A stretch of 64,000 bases of DNA from Malus domestica (lineage: Eukaryota; Streptophyta; Magnoliopsida; Rosales; Rosaceae), in the NCBI RefSeq assembly GCF_042453785.1, contig NC_091661.1, positions 32,169,501 to 32,233,500 on the forward strand. The letters are read 5' to 3'. The position numbers were made by a program, and so were the translations under genes. Below are positions 31,522 through 45,413 of the stretch, one piece after another; the stretch's first letter is position 1, and the number at the start of each line of letters is the position of its first letter. Under the pieces are notes generated by a model. The model saw only the letters and a program-made list of their open reading frames with translations, did no database searches and had not been told where the DNA came from.

Positions 31522-34500
31522 ATGTCATTCACGAATGATTGTTAAAAAGCTCGAATAAAGATTAATGCATGCATACATCATTAACAAATATATGTGTGTG
31601 TGTGTGTGTCATTCCCGAATGATTGTTAAAAAGCTCGAATAAAGATTAATGCATGCATATATCATTAACAAAAATATACTATAGTCACGTGCATACTTGG
31701 AAGCCTTTGAATTTGATGAGCTCCTTGGCTCTATCAACGATGAAAATCTCATTGTCATCATCCACATAACCCACGTCACCAGTGTGAAGCCAGCCCTCCG
31801 TGTCTACGGTGGTTGCCGTAGCCGCAACATCATTCAAATATCCTGGTAGATTAATGTATGGTTAATTACTTGGAGGAAATTAATCATCAGAAAGATCAGA
31901 AATTAATTAGTTATTAATTAAAGTATAATAATATTTAGGATATACAAGTAGTTAATAATTATACCTTTCATGATTTGAGAGCCACGGATGCAAATCTCGC
32001 CGGATTGGTTATAGCCGAGTGAGAGACCAGTTTCAAGGTCAAGGACCTTGAGCTCTGCATTTCGGACCACCGTCCCACACGACCCTGACTTGGTTGGCAT
32101 CGGTTCCTTTGCAAATGCCATGCACATTGACAACACCGGCCCTGCCTCCGTCATCCCATAACCCTACATTCATTTCATTCACAGTAATTAATTAGTTATC
32201 CATCAGTTAACAACACTTAACTTCAACTAATTATGATTTACACGCACCTAACTTAGTTAAGATAACTGGTATGCAGATTCTAATTAGTACTTGAATGAAC
32301 AAATGATCGATCATTAGCTATTAAATTTTGGTCTAACAATGTTTACAAGAACGGTCTTTAATTTCATTCATCATTGTTGTTGACGAGTGTAACTGGATGC
32401 ATGCTTTTATATCTTTTCGTTAAACTTTATTGCATTTATGGTCTAAAAAAAGCACAACAAAACCAATAACCCGAAATCAAATAAGGTGATCCTAAAATTT
32501 CATAAAACAAATTTTGTAGGGAATTAGCTAATGCACGAGAGGAATATAGGTGCCATGGTGAGGATTAAATTAATTTGAAAAAAAAATATTCGGAACACGT
32601 AAATTTGTTTTTCAACACACACTTTAACAAGATAGTTAGTGGTACTGTTTGTGTACACATGTCACCTTAATTGACTGGCCAGCATGCCTTCCGCCGTATT
32701 TCCATATCAACAACAACAACAAATGTTACCACCCAACCTCGTTTTCCTCTACCCTACGACACCACTTTAACACGACACTCCGTTTAAATTACTAATTTAG
32801 AAGTTTTTTCCGTCTGTAAACAATTGTGAGTAATGCCAAAGAAATGTTAGATTTACAATTCATATGCTCAGCCCGGGACCTAGAGAATATTGTATGGAGG
32901 AGGCAGTGGCATTAATGTCATCCAGTCTGATCTAGAATTTATAATTTAGGGTTCTTTAGATATAAGTTTATGCAACACTTATTTCATTGACAAAAATCCA
33001 TTTCATTTTAAACATCCAAATAAAATTCAAATTTGAAGTAGACTGTCATGTAAACAAATAAATACCTATTATTTTCAAACTATTTACAGTGCTACAACAC
33101 TCTAATTATGTTAATGAATTTAATTATCCACCATAATTGTGAGAAATAGGTGCTTTATTATTATAAAATTATCTACTTTATACTTCTCTCACCATCATAT
33201 ATTTCATTTATTTTATTTGTTTGACAATCATTGTAGGTAAATTATTTTGCATGTATGTATTAGACACATTTTGTTAAAATTATATATATGCATACAAATA
33301 ATTTATCTATATTTTTATGTAAAATAATATGTAATTAATTAATTTGAATCAATTGGAAAAAAAACATTTATTTATTTTGTAGGTAAATTATTTTTCATGT
33401 GATATTACATATGTACTAGCCACATTTTGTTATTATTATATAGAGTGTGCAATCAATCAACATTATTTTATTTTGAAGTTAAATTATTTTGCATGTAGGT
33501 AAATTGTTTTATATATATTTTTTTTGCAAAATATTGGTATTTAATTAATTTTGAATAACAAATATTTATTTATTTTGTAGGTAAATTATTTTACATATAT
33601 CATTACATAATTTACTAGGAACTTATATTGTTATATATGTTGTGCAAAATAATTTACCTATGTTACATTTAAAATATTGATAATTTTGAATAAATTAACT
33701 TTTTTTTATATTTGTAGGATATACTAATTTACCTATTAGCATCATGTGAAAACAGCTATATAAGGAACATTGGTATCATGTAAATATTTGAACATTTAAT
33801 TGAATGAAATAATGTAAAATAAATGGATATAATAAGTGAGAGGCCCAAAGTAAGTGTTATTAGGGGTAATTTAGACATAAAAAAATACAAATTTTGCCAA
33901 GTCAAACTTAATTATGGATATTGCTTAGTTGGAGCCTAGTTATTGGGTTTTTGTTTGAGAAATTTATCATGATGGGTTTTAATTAAAGAAAATTGAATTT
34001 CAAGAGGTGTACTCATATTTTTAGTATAATTTATAATATATATGTTTTGAGAGTGTGGTATATACACACCGGAAGGGCCTTACAACTAAATCAATAGGTA
34101 AATAAAACATACACATTCACAGTTCGTGTTTTAATGCAGTAGCGAGAATTAATAATGTCTATGCATTTTACTGCGAATTCAATCCACACTGATACTTTAT
34201 TTAATATGTAATAATTTAACCCACTAATGTTATCTTTTGCTGGAAAACAAACACATGCACGTTTTTCCACATTACCAAATATAAGTATGTGATGACATGC
34301 TATTTTAAGTTGGATGATTTAATTCTAATAAACACCCAATACTCGAGTAGAATGTATAATATCTTGATACATGCTTCTAATAATCAGTGCCAATTAATCT
34401 TAAACTAGATGCTCCAATTCTATTAATATAGCTACAGTCCCAAAATACAATCTCTTTAATCAATTGAAAAACTCGAGAATGATATCAACTTCCATTCTTT

Positions 34501-36221
34501 TTTCCACTTCTTCATTCATACTTCGATTACAAGTAAACATGAGTTAATCGACCATATTAACCAATTAGTAATTGATGAGTGGTCCCATTTTCCTAGTGCT
34601 ACTCGTTCCCTTTAGTTTCGGGAAAATAATTAATGAAAAAAAAAACTAATGAAAATAAGTTGAAAATTTTGAGTTTTAACGATAAAAATAAAATAAAGGG
34701 TAAGTGAATAATATCATGATTGATTTTTTAGTGTAAAAATATAATTTTAGTTAAAATGAATAATACCGTGAGCTTTTAGTTAAAATTCAAAAAAAAAAAA
34801 AAGGTTTCAGTTGATCATTCAATATTCCCAGTGATTTTGTCTGGATCGGCGGCGCTAGCTAGCATGAATGAAATGAATGTTAGGAGAGGAATGTGAGAAG
34901 AATCCGTTGAGAAACGAAAAACATACTACTGTCATTGTATGTATGTATGTATGTAGTATGTATGTATGTGATATGTATGTATGTATGTATGTATGTATGC
35001 GTTAGGGAAATACAAGTCATGTGTACTTGTACTAACCTGACCCAACACTGCCTCAGGGACTCGGCTCTTGAGCGCCTCCTCCAGCTCCTTCCCCAGCGGC
35101 GCCGCTCCAGACAACACCACCCTAATAGAGCTCAGGTCGAACTCCGCCACCATTGGGTTCTTCGCCAGTGCTATCACCAGCGGCGGCACCACCGCCGCCA
35201 CCGACACTCGGTACCGCTGAATCAGCTCCAGCAGCGTACCTATCTCAAACTTGTGCATCAGCAGAACTCCCGCCCCTGCTCGCAGCGAGCACAGCAGCAC
35301 GCTGTTCAACGAGAATATGTGAAACAACGGCAGCACGCACAATACGACATCGTCCTCCTTCAAGTAGAGGTTTGGATTCTCTCCGTCCACCTGTTGGGCC
35401 ACGCTGGTGACCAAGCTCTTGTGTGTAAGAATGACTCCCTTGGGGAGCCCGGTCGTCCCCGAAGAGAACGGGAGGGCCACCGGGTCCTCTGCGTCGATCA
35501 CCACGTCCGGAAGCTCCTTCTCGTTGGCCTCGGAGAGCACTGAGAAATGCAAGCAATTCTCCGGAGGATTGTCGATCGTGACGATCTTAAAGTCTTCGCC
35601 GAGTTTCGGGAAGTTATTTTGGTCCGTGCCGTCGGCGGAGGAGGGATGTTCGCGGAGCTTATTGACGTACTGGGATTGAGTGATGATGAGTTTGGCATTA
35701 GCGGCCTTGACCTGCTTGAAAACCTCGGCGGCAGTGTAAAAGGGGTTGGCGGTGGTGGTGACGGCGCCGATCATGGAAGCGCCCATGAAGGCGAAGACGA
35801 ACTCAGCACAGTTTTGGAGGAGAATCATGATGACCTCACCTTTTTGGATGCCGAGGTTGGAGAGGCCTGCGCCGGTCTTCTGAGCAATGAGGTGAGTCTC
35901 GGAGAAAGAGTATGATTTTCCGGTTGAGCCCACTATCAAGCAGGGTCTGTCGGAGAACTCGGGGAGGTTCTGGAAGCAGTAAGTGTGGAGAGGGAGGTGG
36001 TTGGGGATGGGTATGTCTGGTAGTTTTGATCTGAATACATGGTTAGTGGTGGCAGTGGCGGTGGAGGTGGCGGTGGTGGAATCAATAATATTGTTGGTGC
36101 AGGCGGCGGGTTGCAATTGGGTTAGATTTTGTTGAGAGGTAGAATTAATCTCAGACGGCATGAGATTGGTAGGTATGTCTGCCGGCTTTTGAGTTTCGAC
36201 GGAACTGGAAGCAATGGTCAT
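30513..36221 (-). CDS. 4CL: 4-coumarate--CoA ligase
   Basis: Six exons on the minus strand: 36221-35037, 32163-31965, 31842-31697, 31044-30977, 30852-30750, 30644-30513. They join in frame to 610 aa, all introns GT-AG. The enzyme activates hydroxycinnamates with ATP and CoA at the entry to lignin and flavonoid synthesis. Seen: AMP-binding box [12 protein letters not shown] (about residues 253-263), box II GEICIRG (about 450-456), the hinge/GWLHTGD motif in exon 3, and the catalytic Lys in [11 protein letters not shown] (about residue 590). The N-terminus has an unusual extension of about 50 residues rich in Ser/Thr/Asn (about 22-60) compared with the usual 540-570-aa enzymes. The ATG at 36221 is preferred; an in-frame ATG 48 bases upstream is possible. 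Intron 1 is about 2.9 kb and AT-rich. The gene is divergent from TORMOZ. Confidence 0.93.
30717..30740. repeat. (TA)n microsatellite at the 4CL exon 5 donor
   Basis: A TA tract ending about ten bases from the splice donor of exon 5 (exon ends at 30750, intron reads GTACCCTAC on the minus strand). Length variation here would lie right beside a splice site. Confidence 0.75.
31083..31470 (+). repeat. Hairpin-type MITE, partly tandem duplicated, in 4CL intron 3
   Basis: Two copies of about 175 bp in direct order (AAGGAAAGGGATCC starting near 31099 and 31273). Each is internally inverted: CCTCTTGATCATTATAT on the left pairs with ACGGTCAAGAGG on the right, and TGTGGTTGAGATT pairs with AATCTCAACCACA. 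The outer right end (ATAGGGATCCCTTCCCTTAAAGG) is the inverse of the outer left end. It lies wholly within an intron. Confidence 0.75.
31487..31680 (+). repeat. Short tandem duplication with (TA)n/(TG)n tracts in 4CL intron 3
   Basis: The phrase GAATGATTGTTAAAAAGCTC followed by GAATAAAGATTAATGCATGC occurs twice, about 90 bp apart (near 31533 and 31617). Each copy is preceded by a TG-rich microsatellite. Probably a simple replication-slippage duplication. Confidence 0.75.
33225..33720 (+). repeat. Degenerate tandem repeat in 4CL intron 1
   Basis: GTAGGTAAATTATTTTGCATG or close variants occur near 33236, 33381, 33498 and 33579, each followed by TA-rich sequence and an ACATTTTGTTA-like phrase. 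Unit length is irregular (about 80-145 bp). No ORF. The rest of intron 1 (32164-35036) shows only AT-rich DNA and the MITE copy at 34637. Confidence 0.6.
34637..34788 (+). repeat. Dispersed MITE-like repeat, copy 4
   Basis: Same family as 610-760 (TTTTGAGTTTTAACGATAAA, AAATAAAGGGTAAG), here within 4CL intron 1. Confidence 0.6.
34935..34999 (+). repeat. (GTAT)n microsatellite at the 3-prime side of 4CL exon 1
   Basis: About 16 GTAT units with two interruptions, about 40 bases beyond the exon 1 donor (exon ends 35037). It creates a spurious reading frame of repeated Tyr/Ile/His/Thr codons if the intron is read through. Confidence 0.85.
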
Positions 36222-36504
36222 GGTGTCTGTTACTTGTTTATGCGTGATCGACCAAGAAACAAATTGCAATACACAGAAAAAAAAGTGTTGGAAAGAGGGG
36301 GCTTGATATATAATAGCAAGCTTATCAGGGAGCGGAAATGAATCAAATGATGATGACTGATGAGAGAGAGAGGAGAGAGAGATAGGTAGAGAGAGTAGCT
36401 GCGTACGTGTGCGTTGTTGTGATTGTTGATCACAGAGAAGTGGAGTTAGGGAGAAGAAATAAATACAAGGAGGAGAGGCTAGATGGGGGTAAGGAGGAGG
36501 AGGA

Positions 36505-36630
36505 GGTAGGTAGGAACATGGGTTGCTGTATGTGAGAGAGAGAGGGGTAGGTCTGGCGGATGGCGGTTGAGTATGTGTTGGGTTAGAGGGATAGCATGCC
36601 TTACCTCACCTTCAATCACCAACCAACCAA
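36505..36630 (-). promoter_or_regulatory. AC-element cluster upstream of 4CL
   Basis: On the minus (coding) strand there are two ACCTACC boxes, at 36505-36511 (within CCTACCTACC) and 36546-36552. On the plus strand there is an ACCAACCAACC run at 36618-36628. These AC elements are the binding sites of R2R3-MYB activators of lignin and phenylpropanoid genes and are typical of 4CL and PAL promoters. They lie 280-410 bp upstream of the ATG, with a TATA-like TATTTAT on the minus strand near 36463. The 5-prime leader in between is GA/CT-rich. Function is inferred from position and motif only. Confidence 0.65.
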
Positions 36631-36799
36631 GGCTTTTATACTGTCATATTCATAATCAATTTATCATGGGCCGTTCCGTATTTATTTTTTTAATTTATTA
36701 AGGATAACAGTTAATTCAATAGCTTTTTTCATTGCTTTACGAAATGAAACTTTATTCTGTACTTGCCCGCTATAAATTATGCAATAATATTGGGGGGCC

Positions 36800-37045
36800 T
36801 GTAAGGATTTGCAATTCTTGTGGGACCTGGATTGTCTGCCCTCTCCCATCCTCTTATTTATGTGATTACGGTTAAGCCAGGTCAACATTTTATATTCTCG
36901 TTGTTTTTTGTCTTATTATTTTTATAAAAAAATAAATATAAAATGTTGATGTGGTTTAAGCACGACCACAGAAATAGGAGAAGATGAGAAGGGTATGTGA
37001 TGAGGGAGGACAGACAATCTAGGTCCATTCTTGTAATAGCAATGT
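36800..37045. repeat. Foldback MITE between 4CL and TORMOZ
   Basis: Arms of about 100 bp pair imperfectly. Left: TTCTTGTGGGACCTGGATTG, CTCCCATCCTCTTATT, AGGTCAACATTTTATATT. Right, read in complement: TTCTTGTAATAG..., GGACCTAGATTGTCTGTCC, CATCAACATTTTATATTTA. Arm centres meet near 36920. It is a non-coding hairpin. The rest of the 4CL-TORMOZ spacer (37046-37780) shows no gene. Confidence 0.7.
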
Positions 37046-37851
37046 TGAGTTTTTGGTTTACACAATTGAGTTTTTTTTATTTGTGATCTAATTTCTGTTT
37101 AAAAATTTATAAAAATATTATAATCTATTATAAAAAATAAAAAATAAAAATAGAAAGAAATATAGTGTCTAAATGAAAACAAAATTTTTAAACAAACCCA
37201 CCCTGCCATCCGCGCGGTTTAGCCGGCATTACTAAAGCCTTCCCTTATGATTAAGATATAATTAGTCTATCTAGTATTTTATCAAAAGAAATGAATTTTC
37301 ACCAACCTGCCTACAATTTCAAGTACCCAACGGTCTTCTTATTTCCTAGTCTTGTTGCTGGAAAGCAAATGGTGTTTTTCCTGCCTACATACGAACAAAG
37401 CATGTTTCGCATGCATTAAAAGAGTAAACCGACAAAAGCATCCATTAAAACAAGAAACAATCTCGGGGTACCACATGGATGTCTAACCACAAGAGGGAAG
37501 TAATGCTCCATTTCACTTTCAAAGGTTTTTCATTCTTCATTCTCCAAACTCCAGCCCCAACCAAAAATGGATTATAATCTTAACGATATTTTACAACTCA
37601 CCAGCCCAACTGAAGCCCACCACCTCCTCGGCCCATATTTTGGTCTGGGCTGCCTCCTGGATAATAAGTAAAAGAGATAAAAAACCCACCGTCTTTCTTT
37701 TCGTTAAACCCTATTTTGTTTCTGTTGGTAACGTCCTTAAACCCTACTTGAGCTCCGACACAAGTAACGGTTTTAGACAGCCCCCTTCTTCCCCCCCCCA
37801 CTCTCTCTCTCTCTCTGCGGCCGCTGAGAGCGGAGCTCCACCAATCCTCTC

Positions 37852-40690
37852 ATGGCGTCTCTACCTTTGAAGAAGAACTACCGGTGCGTGCCCTCTCTGC
37901 AACAGTTCTACTCCGGCGGCCCCTTCGCCGTCTCATCCGACGGCTCCTCCATCGCCTGCAAATGCGGCGAGTCCATTAAGATCGTGGATTCATTGGACGC
38001 CTCGATTCGGTCCACTATTGAAGGCGACTTAGACGAAGTTACCGCTTTGGCCCTCAGCCCCGACGACACTCTGCTCTTCTCCGCCGGTCACAGTCGCCAA
38101 ATTAGGATTTGGGACCTCTCCACCCTCAAGTGCGTGCGTTCTTGGAAGGTAATTTCCTATTTCAGTTAAAATTAAATCAAATGCTTCTCTTTGACTGGTG
38201 ATTAATTGGTTACCAAGAGAAATGAAAAATTATTGAGTATGTCATTCTCGGTTTTGGATTAGGGTCATGAGGGGCCAGTGATGGGAATGGCTTGTCACCC
38301 GTCTGGAGGATTGCTTGCGACTGCCGGAGCTGATAGGAAGGTTCTTGTTTGGGATGTTGATGGCAGCTTTTGCACTCATTACTTTAAAGGCCACAAAGGG
38401 GTTGTTTCTAGTGTTCTCTTCCATCCTGATCCTACTAAACAACTTGTAAGCGCAATGTCCACATAGCCCTTACCTCTCTTTCCCGCCTCTATTTGTCCAG
38501 ATGAAGTGGGTTGAAACTACTTCTTTTGTCCATTTTGTAACAACTCATCATGCTGATTGTCTTTATTTCATTAGCTTTTCTCCGCAAGCGATGATACAAC
38601 TGTGCTTGTTTGGGACTTGTTAACCAAGAAGTGCGTTGCAACGCTTAGTGGGCATAACTCCACAGTAACTTCTATGGCACTCTCTGAAGACGGATGGACA
38701 TTGCTCACAGCTGGAAGAGATAAGGTAAGGCCTGAACTTGGGTTCACTCAATACTTTAGTGCTATTTTTTTTTGTTACATGCGCATGCATCTGTATGACT
38801 CAGTTTACGCTTTTATGTTTTCATTCAGTACCTACGAGTACTCTCTTTGTTTGTTCCGAGCCTTAGCCTTTGCAATAGAGGTGGCTAAGTTTGATATGAG
38901 TGTGCACCAATTAAATATTGTGGCGGGTTTTTTGGGTCACGAATGAGTAGATCATGGATAGTGAAGGGTTTCAGAGCGAACCTTAACTAGATTGTCTACG
39001 TTGACATAAGATATGCATTTGTCTAATTTTCAATTATTTGTTATGCACTCCTGAATTTCTATTTTGTTTGACTTATTTTCTCAAATGCCAACTTTATTCT
39101 GTCTCACTGGAAAGTTCACTGAGCATTATTTGTCATGCTCCTTAGTTTCCATTGCTGTTGATAGGTCACCAAGGTATTGATTGCAGAATGGTTTTAGGTT
39201 GTAATTTTGTGGGACCTCCATGACTATAGCTGCATGAAGACTGTAACAACATATGAGGTTCTTGAAGCTGTGTGCGCAATCTATTCTGGAACTCCATTGT
39301 CATCCTATTTGGGTTCCTGCAAGAAGCAGAATGGGAAGAAAAGTGGATTAAGTGAAACTTGTTTTATAACAGTTGGTGACCGTGGGATTGTAAGGATTTG
39401 GAATTCTGAAGGGTAAATCCTAAGGGCATTCTTATACTATTTCATTTGAAGTAATTTAAGTTATAACTAATTTTACTTATGCATTTATAATTGTGAGTTT
39501 GTTTATTATGAGTTTGTTTACTGGTACTCTATTGATTTTGACAGTTCAGTTTGCCTATATGAGCAAAAGTCCTCAGATGTCACTCCATCTTCAGATGTGG
39601 ATGAATCAAATAGGGGATTCACCGCAGCCGTCATGCTTCCTTCAGATAAAGGGTTGCTTTGTGTGACTGCTGATCAGGAGTTCCTTTTATATTCCCCGGT
39701 TAAGTTGCCAGAGGGGACGTTGGAATTTGAATTGAGCAAAAGACTTGTAGGTTACAACGATGAGATTGTGGATATGAAGTTTGTAGGAGATGACGAACAA
39801 TTCCTTGCTGTTGCCACAAATCTTGAACAGGTAAATGTACCAGTCCTACTGGATTCATATCTGTCTTAAGTTATGTATATTGGTGGCTCTCACGTAGAAT
39901 TGGTTTCTACTATATATGCAAGTTTCTTCTAAAATGAAAATATTCAATGCTAATCAATTGTTGCTTCATTGTTATCTTAAAGGCGTTTGAACTGAATTCT
40001 TGGTTAACAATTTTGGTGAAAATTGGTTTTTGACATTAAAATCTTCTACAAGAGGCCCTTTTTCAATCTTTTACCATTATGTATTTCTATCATGTATGTT
40101 TGCAAAAAATCCTTGCTTCACTAACGAGGAGTTAGAATTTGTGCATGCAAAATTTCTTTTATGAATATTCTGGTATACATGAAGAAATTCTCTGTTCTTA
40201 GTGAGTTTTGTAGCTCAGCATCCATCTGTTCATTTCCAATTGTCTTTTATTTGGGAATTATTGTTGTTGACATTGTTCAGAAACATACATATTTGTTGTT
40301 TTCCTGCTGACCTGCTCCTATCTAGTTGGGTGAAGTTACCACGTGGGTGCATGCTTCACGTATATGTGTGTTTATGAATTACGATATCTGTTATATATTT
40401 GGTTATTGATTTATTATTTAATCTGGAAACATGCAGGTACGAGTATATGACATTGCGTCTATGTCATGTTCTTATGTATTGGCAGGTCATACTGGAATTG
40501 TTCTATGCCTTGACACCTGTGTATTGAGTTGTGGAAAACCACTTATTGTGACTGGGAGCAAAGACAACACTGTAAGTTTCTGTTTCTGTTCTTCTCATAG
40601 GGTAGTCATATAGATTGCAATAACTCTATTAGACAGGCCAGCCTTGTGAAAAACACTTCCCTTCACCTCATTCTCACCCCTCCCCTGTGA

Positions 40691-40736
<46 letters not shown>

Positions 40737-43700
40737 TTCTCTCTCTGTGTTAATAAGTGATTTGTTCGGATTTCTAACTCCATTATCTGTAGGTTCGGTT
40801 GTGGGATTCAGAAAGCAAATGTTGCCTTGGTCTTGGCATAGGTCACATGGGAGGTATTGGAGCTATTGCTTTCTCAAAAAAGCGGAAAGACTTCTTCGTT
40901 AGTGGCAGTAGGTGAGCACCTATGCAGCTCATCCTTTTACCAAATTCTGTCTTACAGTTTGTTCACAATTGTAACCTAAACTATCTTTGTTTGGGTTTAC
41001 TGGTGATGCCTTCAATAGTTAAAAGGATCACCCTACGGGTTGCAACCTCAAGGAGGATACTTCTGTTGAGCTCTATTAGGTGCTTAAAATGACCTATATC
41101 ATTTCTTTGTCAGTGATCGTACCATCAAGGTGTGGAGTTTGGATGGTCTTTCAGACAATACAGAAAAGCCAGTGAATCTGAAAGCAAAGGCTGGTGTAGC
41201 AGCCCATGATAGGGATATCAATTCAGTAGCTGTTGCACCAAATGATAGTTTAGTTTGTAGTGGTTCACAGGTTTGTAGGTTTTGAGGCAGTGCTTCTTTG
41301 ATTCTCTCGCATTTATCATTTTACTATTTATAGTTGATATTTCTTTGGAAGAATGGAGGATCCTAAATACGTTGAATGACACTACCTTATAAAACTTTCT
41401 GGGTTTCTCATTGATCAGGATCGCACTGCTTGTGTATGGAGGCTTCCGGATCTTGTACCATTAATTGTACTTAAGGGTCATAAAAGGGGGGTTTGGTCTG
41501 TAGAGTTCTCTCCCGTTGATCAATGTGTTATAACAGCTTCTGGTGATAAAACAATAAAGATATGGGCCATATCTGATGGTTTGTGCTTGAAAACATTTGA
41601 AGGGCATACATCAAGCGTATTAAGAGCATCGTTTCTTACTCGTGGAACCCAATTTATTTCTTCAGGTATCTAGGCTCGGTTCCCACTTTGGTTCTTCTCA
41701 CATCCTTGAAACTCTGATTATATACGCATTGACTGTGTTATCATTTTCAGGTGCTGACGGGTTGGTAAAACTGTGGATGGTCAAAACCGATGAATGCATT
41801 GCTACTTATGATCAGCATGACAACAAGGTGCTGAAAATAGTATCTCAAGTTACTTGTCACTATAATGCATATTATAGGCTACATCATTAGAGATATTCAA
41901 ATATTACAAGATGTTAAAAGTTAGATGTTAGGAGTTTGAAATTCTCGTCATTGTCTATCATTTACACATGACCGTCATGTTGCAATCACACATATAAAAT
42001 GTTCTAATCATTTCATTACAAGTCCAATACGAGATTTGATAATACACCAGAAAACATGTGATATTCATGTAGCAATCAATTTGTGATCATCAACATGTAG
42101 TAGTCAAAATTGTAGATTGGACATTTGGATTATAGAAACAAAATATGTTGGGTCAGATATCTTGATTTTGGTCTCCTTACAGACCACCTTACAGCCCGCA
42201 TCTTATCTTATCTTCTCATGTGATTTGGCCTTTGAGATCTGTTTAAATGGATTGTTGGGTCTCTCGATTACTGTTATGCATGATTAGTGGAACATTCAAA
42301 ATGATTTTCAATCATAACCGGGATTGTCAAGCTACTTTTTCCTTTCTTCCCACCAAGTAGATTTTTGCTTTCCTTGTCATTGACAGGATTTACCCTACAG
42401 GTTTATGCCTTGGCTGTTGGAAAAAAGGCAGAAATGCTTGCAACTGGCAGCAGCGATGCTGTCATCAATATGTGGTATGATTGTACTGCTTCTGATAAAG
42501 AGGAAGCTTTTCGTAGAGAGGTGAGTTATCACATTGCCTTTATTTTTGGTGTGTAGAGGTAGGTAATACAGTTTCATCAAATGCAAAATCTTAAAAGTTG
42601 AAGGGGTTCATCTAATCCCATTGATGGTATAATTAACTGAATTCATTAATAAATCAGGTTATAGGATTTTGTCCAAAGATTTATAGTTATATTGATAGGT
42701 GAAATCTTATGATATTAAATGTGGACAAATGTTGCTCCTAGGCTACCCACATGGCACCAGATTATATATTTGTATTCTCCTTATCTGTTTATGTCAAATT
42801 CACTTGATGGATATTATTTATATAATGCAAATTTTAATGATTATACAGGAGGAAGGTGTTTTAAAGAATCAAGAGCTAGAAAATGCTGTGTTAGATGCCG
42901 ACTTTTCTAAAGCAATCCAAGTTGCATTTGAGCTTCGCAGGCCTCATAAGCTTTATAAGTGCTTTTCTGAAATTTGGAGGTTTGCTTATCTCTTCTCTTT
43001 ATGTTTTTTTTTCCACTTGTTTGTACCATACTTGACCAATCCCGAAACTACCGAGCACCGGCCAACGCTATACTGTCAAGGACCCAGAAGAGTTCCCCTC
43101 CGACCAGGAGGCCAATCACTACTCGACACGTGTCAAGATTAGAAGCCAATCAGAGCGCAGTACGTGTCGACATCAAAAACCAATCATAACATGACACATG
43201 TCAATGTGACAAAGCTACAAGTTTTTCTATAAATAGGGGTCATTCCCCCACAATATTGGCTAATGCCATTTGTGTTAAATCATTCACAAGAACTCACTAA
43301 ATTGAGAGCTTGATCCCTTGTACTTGTGTAAGCCCTTCACTACTAATAAGAACTCCTCTACTCCGTGGACGTAGCCAATCTGGGTGAACCACGTACATCC
43401 TGTGTTTGCTTCTCTGTCTCTATTCATTTACGTACTTATCCTCACTAGTGACCGAAGCAACCAAGCGAAGGTCACAAAACCTGACACTTTCTGTTGTACC
43501 AAAGTCTTCGCTGATTTTGTGCATCAACATTTGGCGCCGTCTGTGGGAAACGACACTTATTCCTACTCTCTTCAGCTGTGTCAAGCTGGTTTCTATCATT
43601 CGTACACTTTCTTTTGATCAGGCATCCCTCTCCAGCATGGGAAGCGAAGGAAGCCACAGCACACAGAATGACACCCCCCTTGCACATAGTGCGAAACAAC

Positions 43701-45379
43701 GAAAGAAGGAAGGAAAACGAGTTCTTCTTCAAGCTAAAGTCGATGAGTTGGAAGCTCAGAACAACAAGATAGCAATGAGGAATGAGGTCATCCAGGAGCA
43801 ATATGAGAAGCTCTTCGAGACACTTCACGAAGCTAGGCAAGCTCAGACACGCGAGCTTGTTGCCCCCGTGGAAGTCAACCATCAACTGGGTGCCCTCCAA
43901 CATGGAGGGTCACATGCATTCGACATAGATATCCCTGATAGGGAACAAATTACCCCTCAATTTGATAATCAACATGAGGCTTCTCTTAACCCAGTTGCTT
44001 CGACCCGAACCATGAGAAGCGGAGGGAGACACCTCTTTGCTGAAGGGGCAGAAGGATCGAAAGCCGTCTTTCGCGATTGTCGGGATTTCCTGAAGCAACG
44101 TCGAGAGAATTCCATCCATATAAGCTCAAAGATCAATGACCCAAGGATTTCTGAGAGACTCGGTCCCCTGCCACGGCCCGAGCCGGCCACCAACTTGGGG
44201 AAGGTGCAACAAGTCCTAGAGAGACATGAGGGTACAGGGGACTCAGAGGTGTTCCGACAGACATACCCTGGAAGCCAGTACAGCGAGTCCAGGGAAAAAT
44301 CACATGCCCTTGATCAAACCTTCCTAATTCCAAGAGGAGATGGAGATTTACGAAAGAAAGCTCCAGTGGCACATAACTCCGCTCAGGACCCCCTTGTCCT
44401 ACAACTTCTTGAGGAAGTAAACAAGTTGAAGGCTGAACGTCAGGCTGAAATACCTGACTGGAACCAACCCAGGCCTGGCCCTCTTACAAGGAGGATCCTC
44501 AACACCCCCCTTCAAGCAAAGACAAAGCAGAAGCTTGGCTTGCAACTTTATACTGGAAAAGAGGACCCGATTGAGCACCTTAACCTCTTTGAGTCCACCA
44601 TGGCATACCGGATGCACACCGACGAAGAGCGATGTCTTCTCTTCCCCTCCACCCTCTCTGGCGGAGCTCTAAATTGGTATTGTCGTCTTACACCTGAGAC
44701 GGTAGACTCATTTGAGGAATTGAGGAAACTATTTGTTTCCCAACACATTTTCCAAACCGATCGCTTGCACTCTGCAGATGACCTGTACACTATCCGTCAG
44801 AGGCCAGACGAGTCATTACGTATGTATGCTGGCCGCTTCAGCCATGAATACTCCCGGTGTGCCGAGGCAGACGACAAAACTGCCCTCAAAGCCTTCACGG
44901 CAGGCCTACGTGATTGTTTCTTTAAATACATGATCAATGCCAATACTTGGAAGACTTACTCTGAGGTGATGGCGCAGGCTTATAACCATGCCTCCGCCGA
45001 GGTAAAGACATATCAGGAGAAACCCCCTCACCCAACGCCATGGAGGAAGAACTAGCAATAGCTAAAGTTTGACGGTTGGGAAGATCATCCAATGTTTCTC
45101 TAGTACAGGACTCTAACAAAGACCCTGAAGACTCCGACATTGCAGACTCAGACTTAGAGCTAAAGCTAGAAGAGCCCTCATCACTAGAACTTCCAGGCTC
45201 TGATATCTACAATAAGAAGAAACAAATTCTATCACTACATGCATGATCAAAACATAAGGAAGTTCCTATATTACCCACATGAAGATGGTGCAAAGCGATG
45301 CCGGAACCCTTCTCAATCAGAAAGCAATCCGTCTTCCACAGTCACTACAAAACAAGCAAATGAAGACCGTGTCAAGCGC

Positions 45380-45413
<34 letters not shown>

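Noticed and set aside
34935..35543. 202-aa plus-strand ORF over 4CL exon 1
   Set aside because: Antisense shadow of the GC-rich 4CL exon, starting in a GTAT microsatellite.
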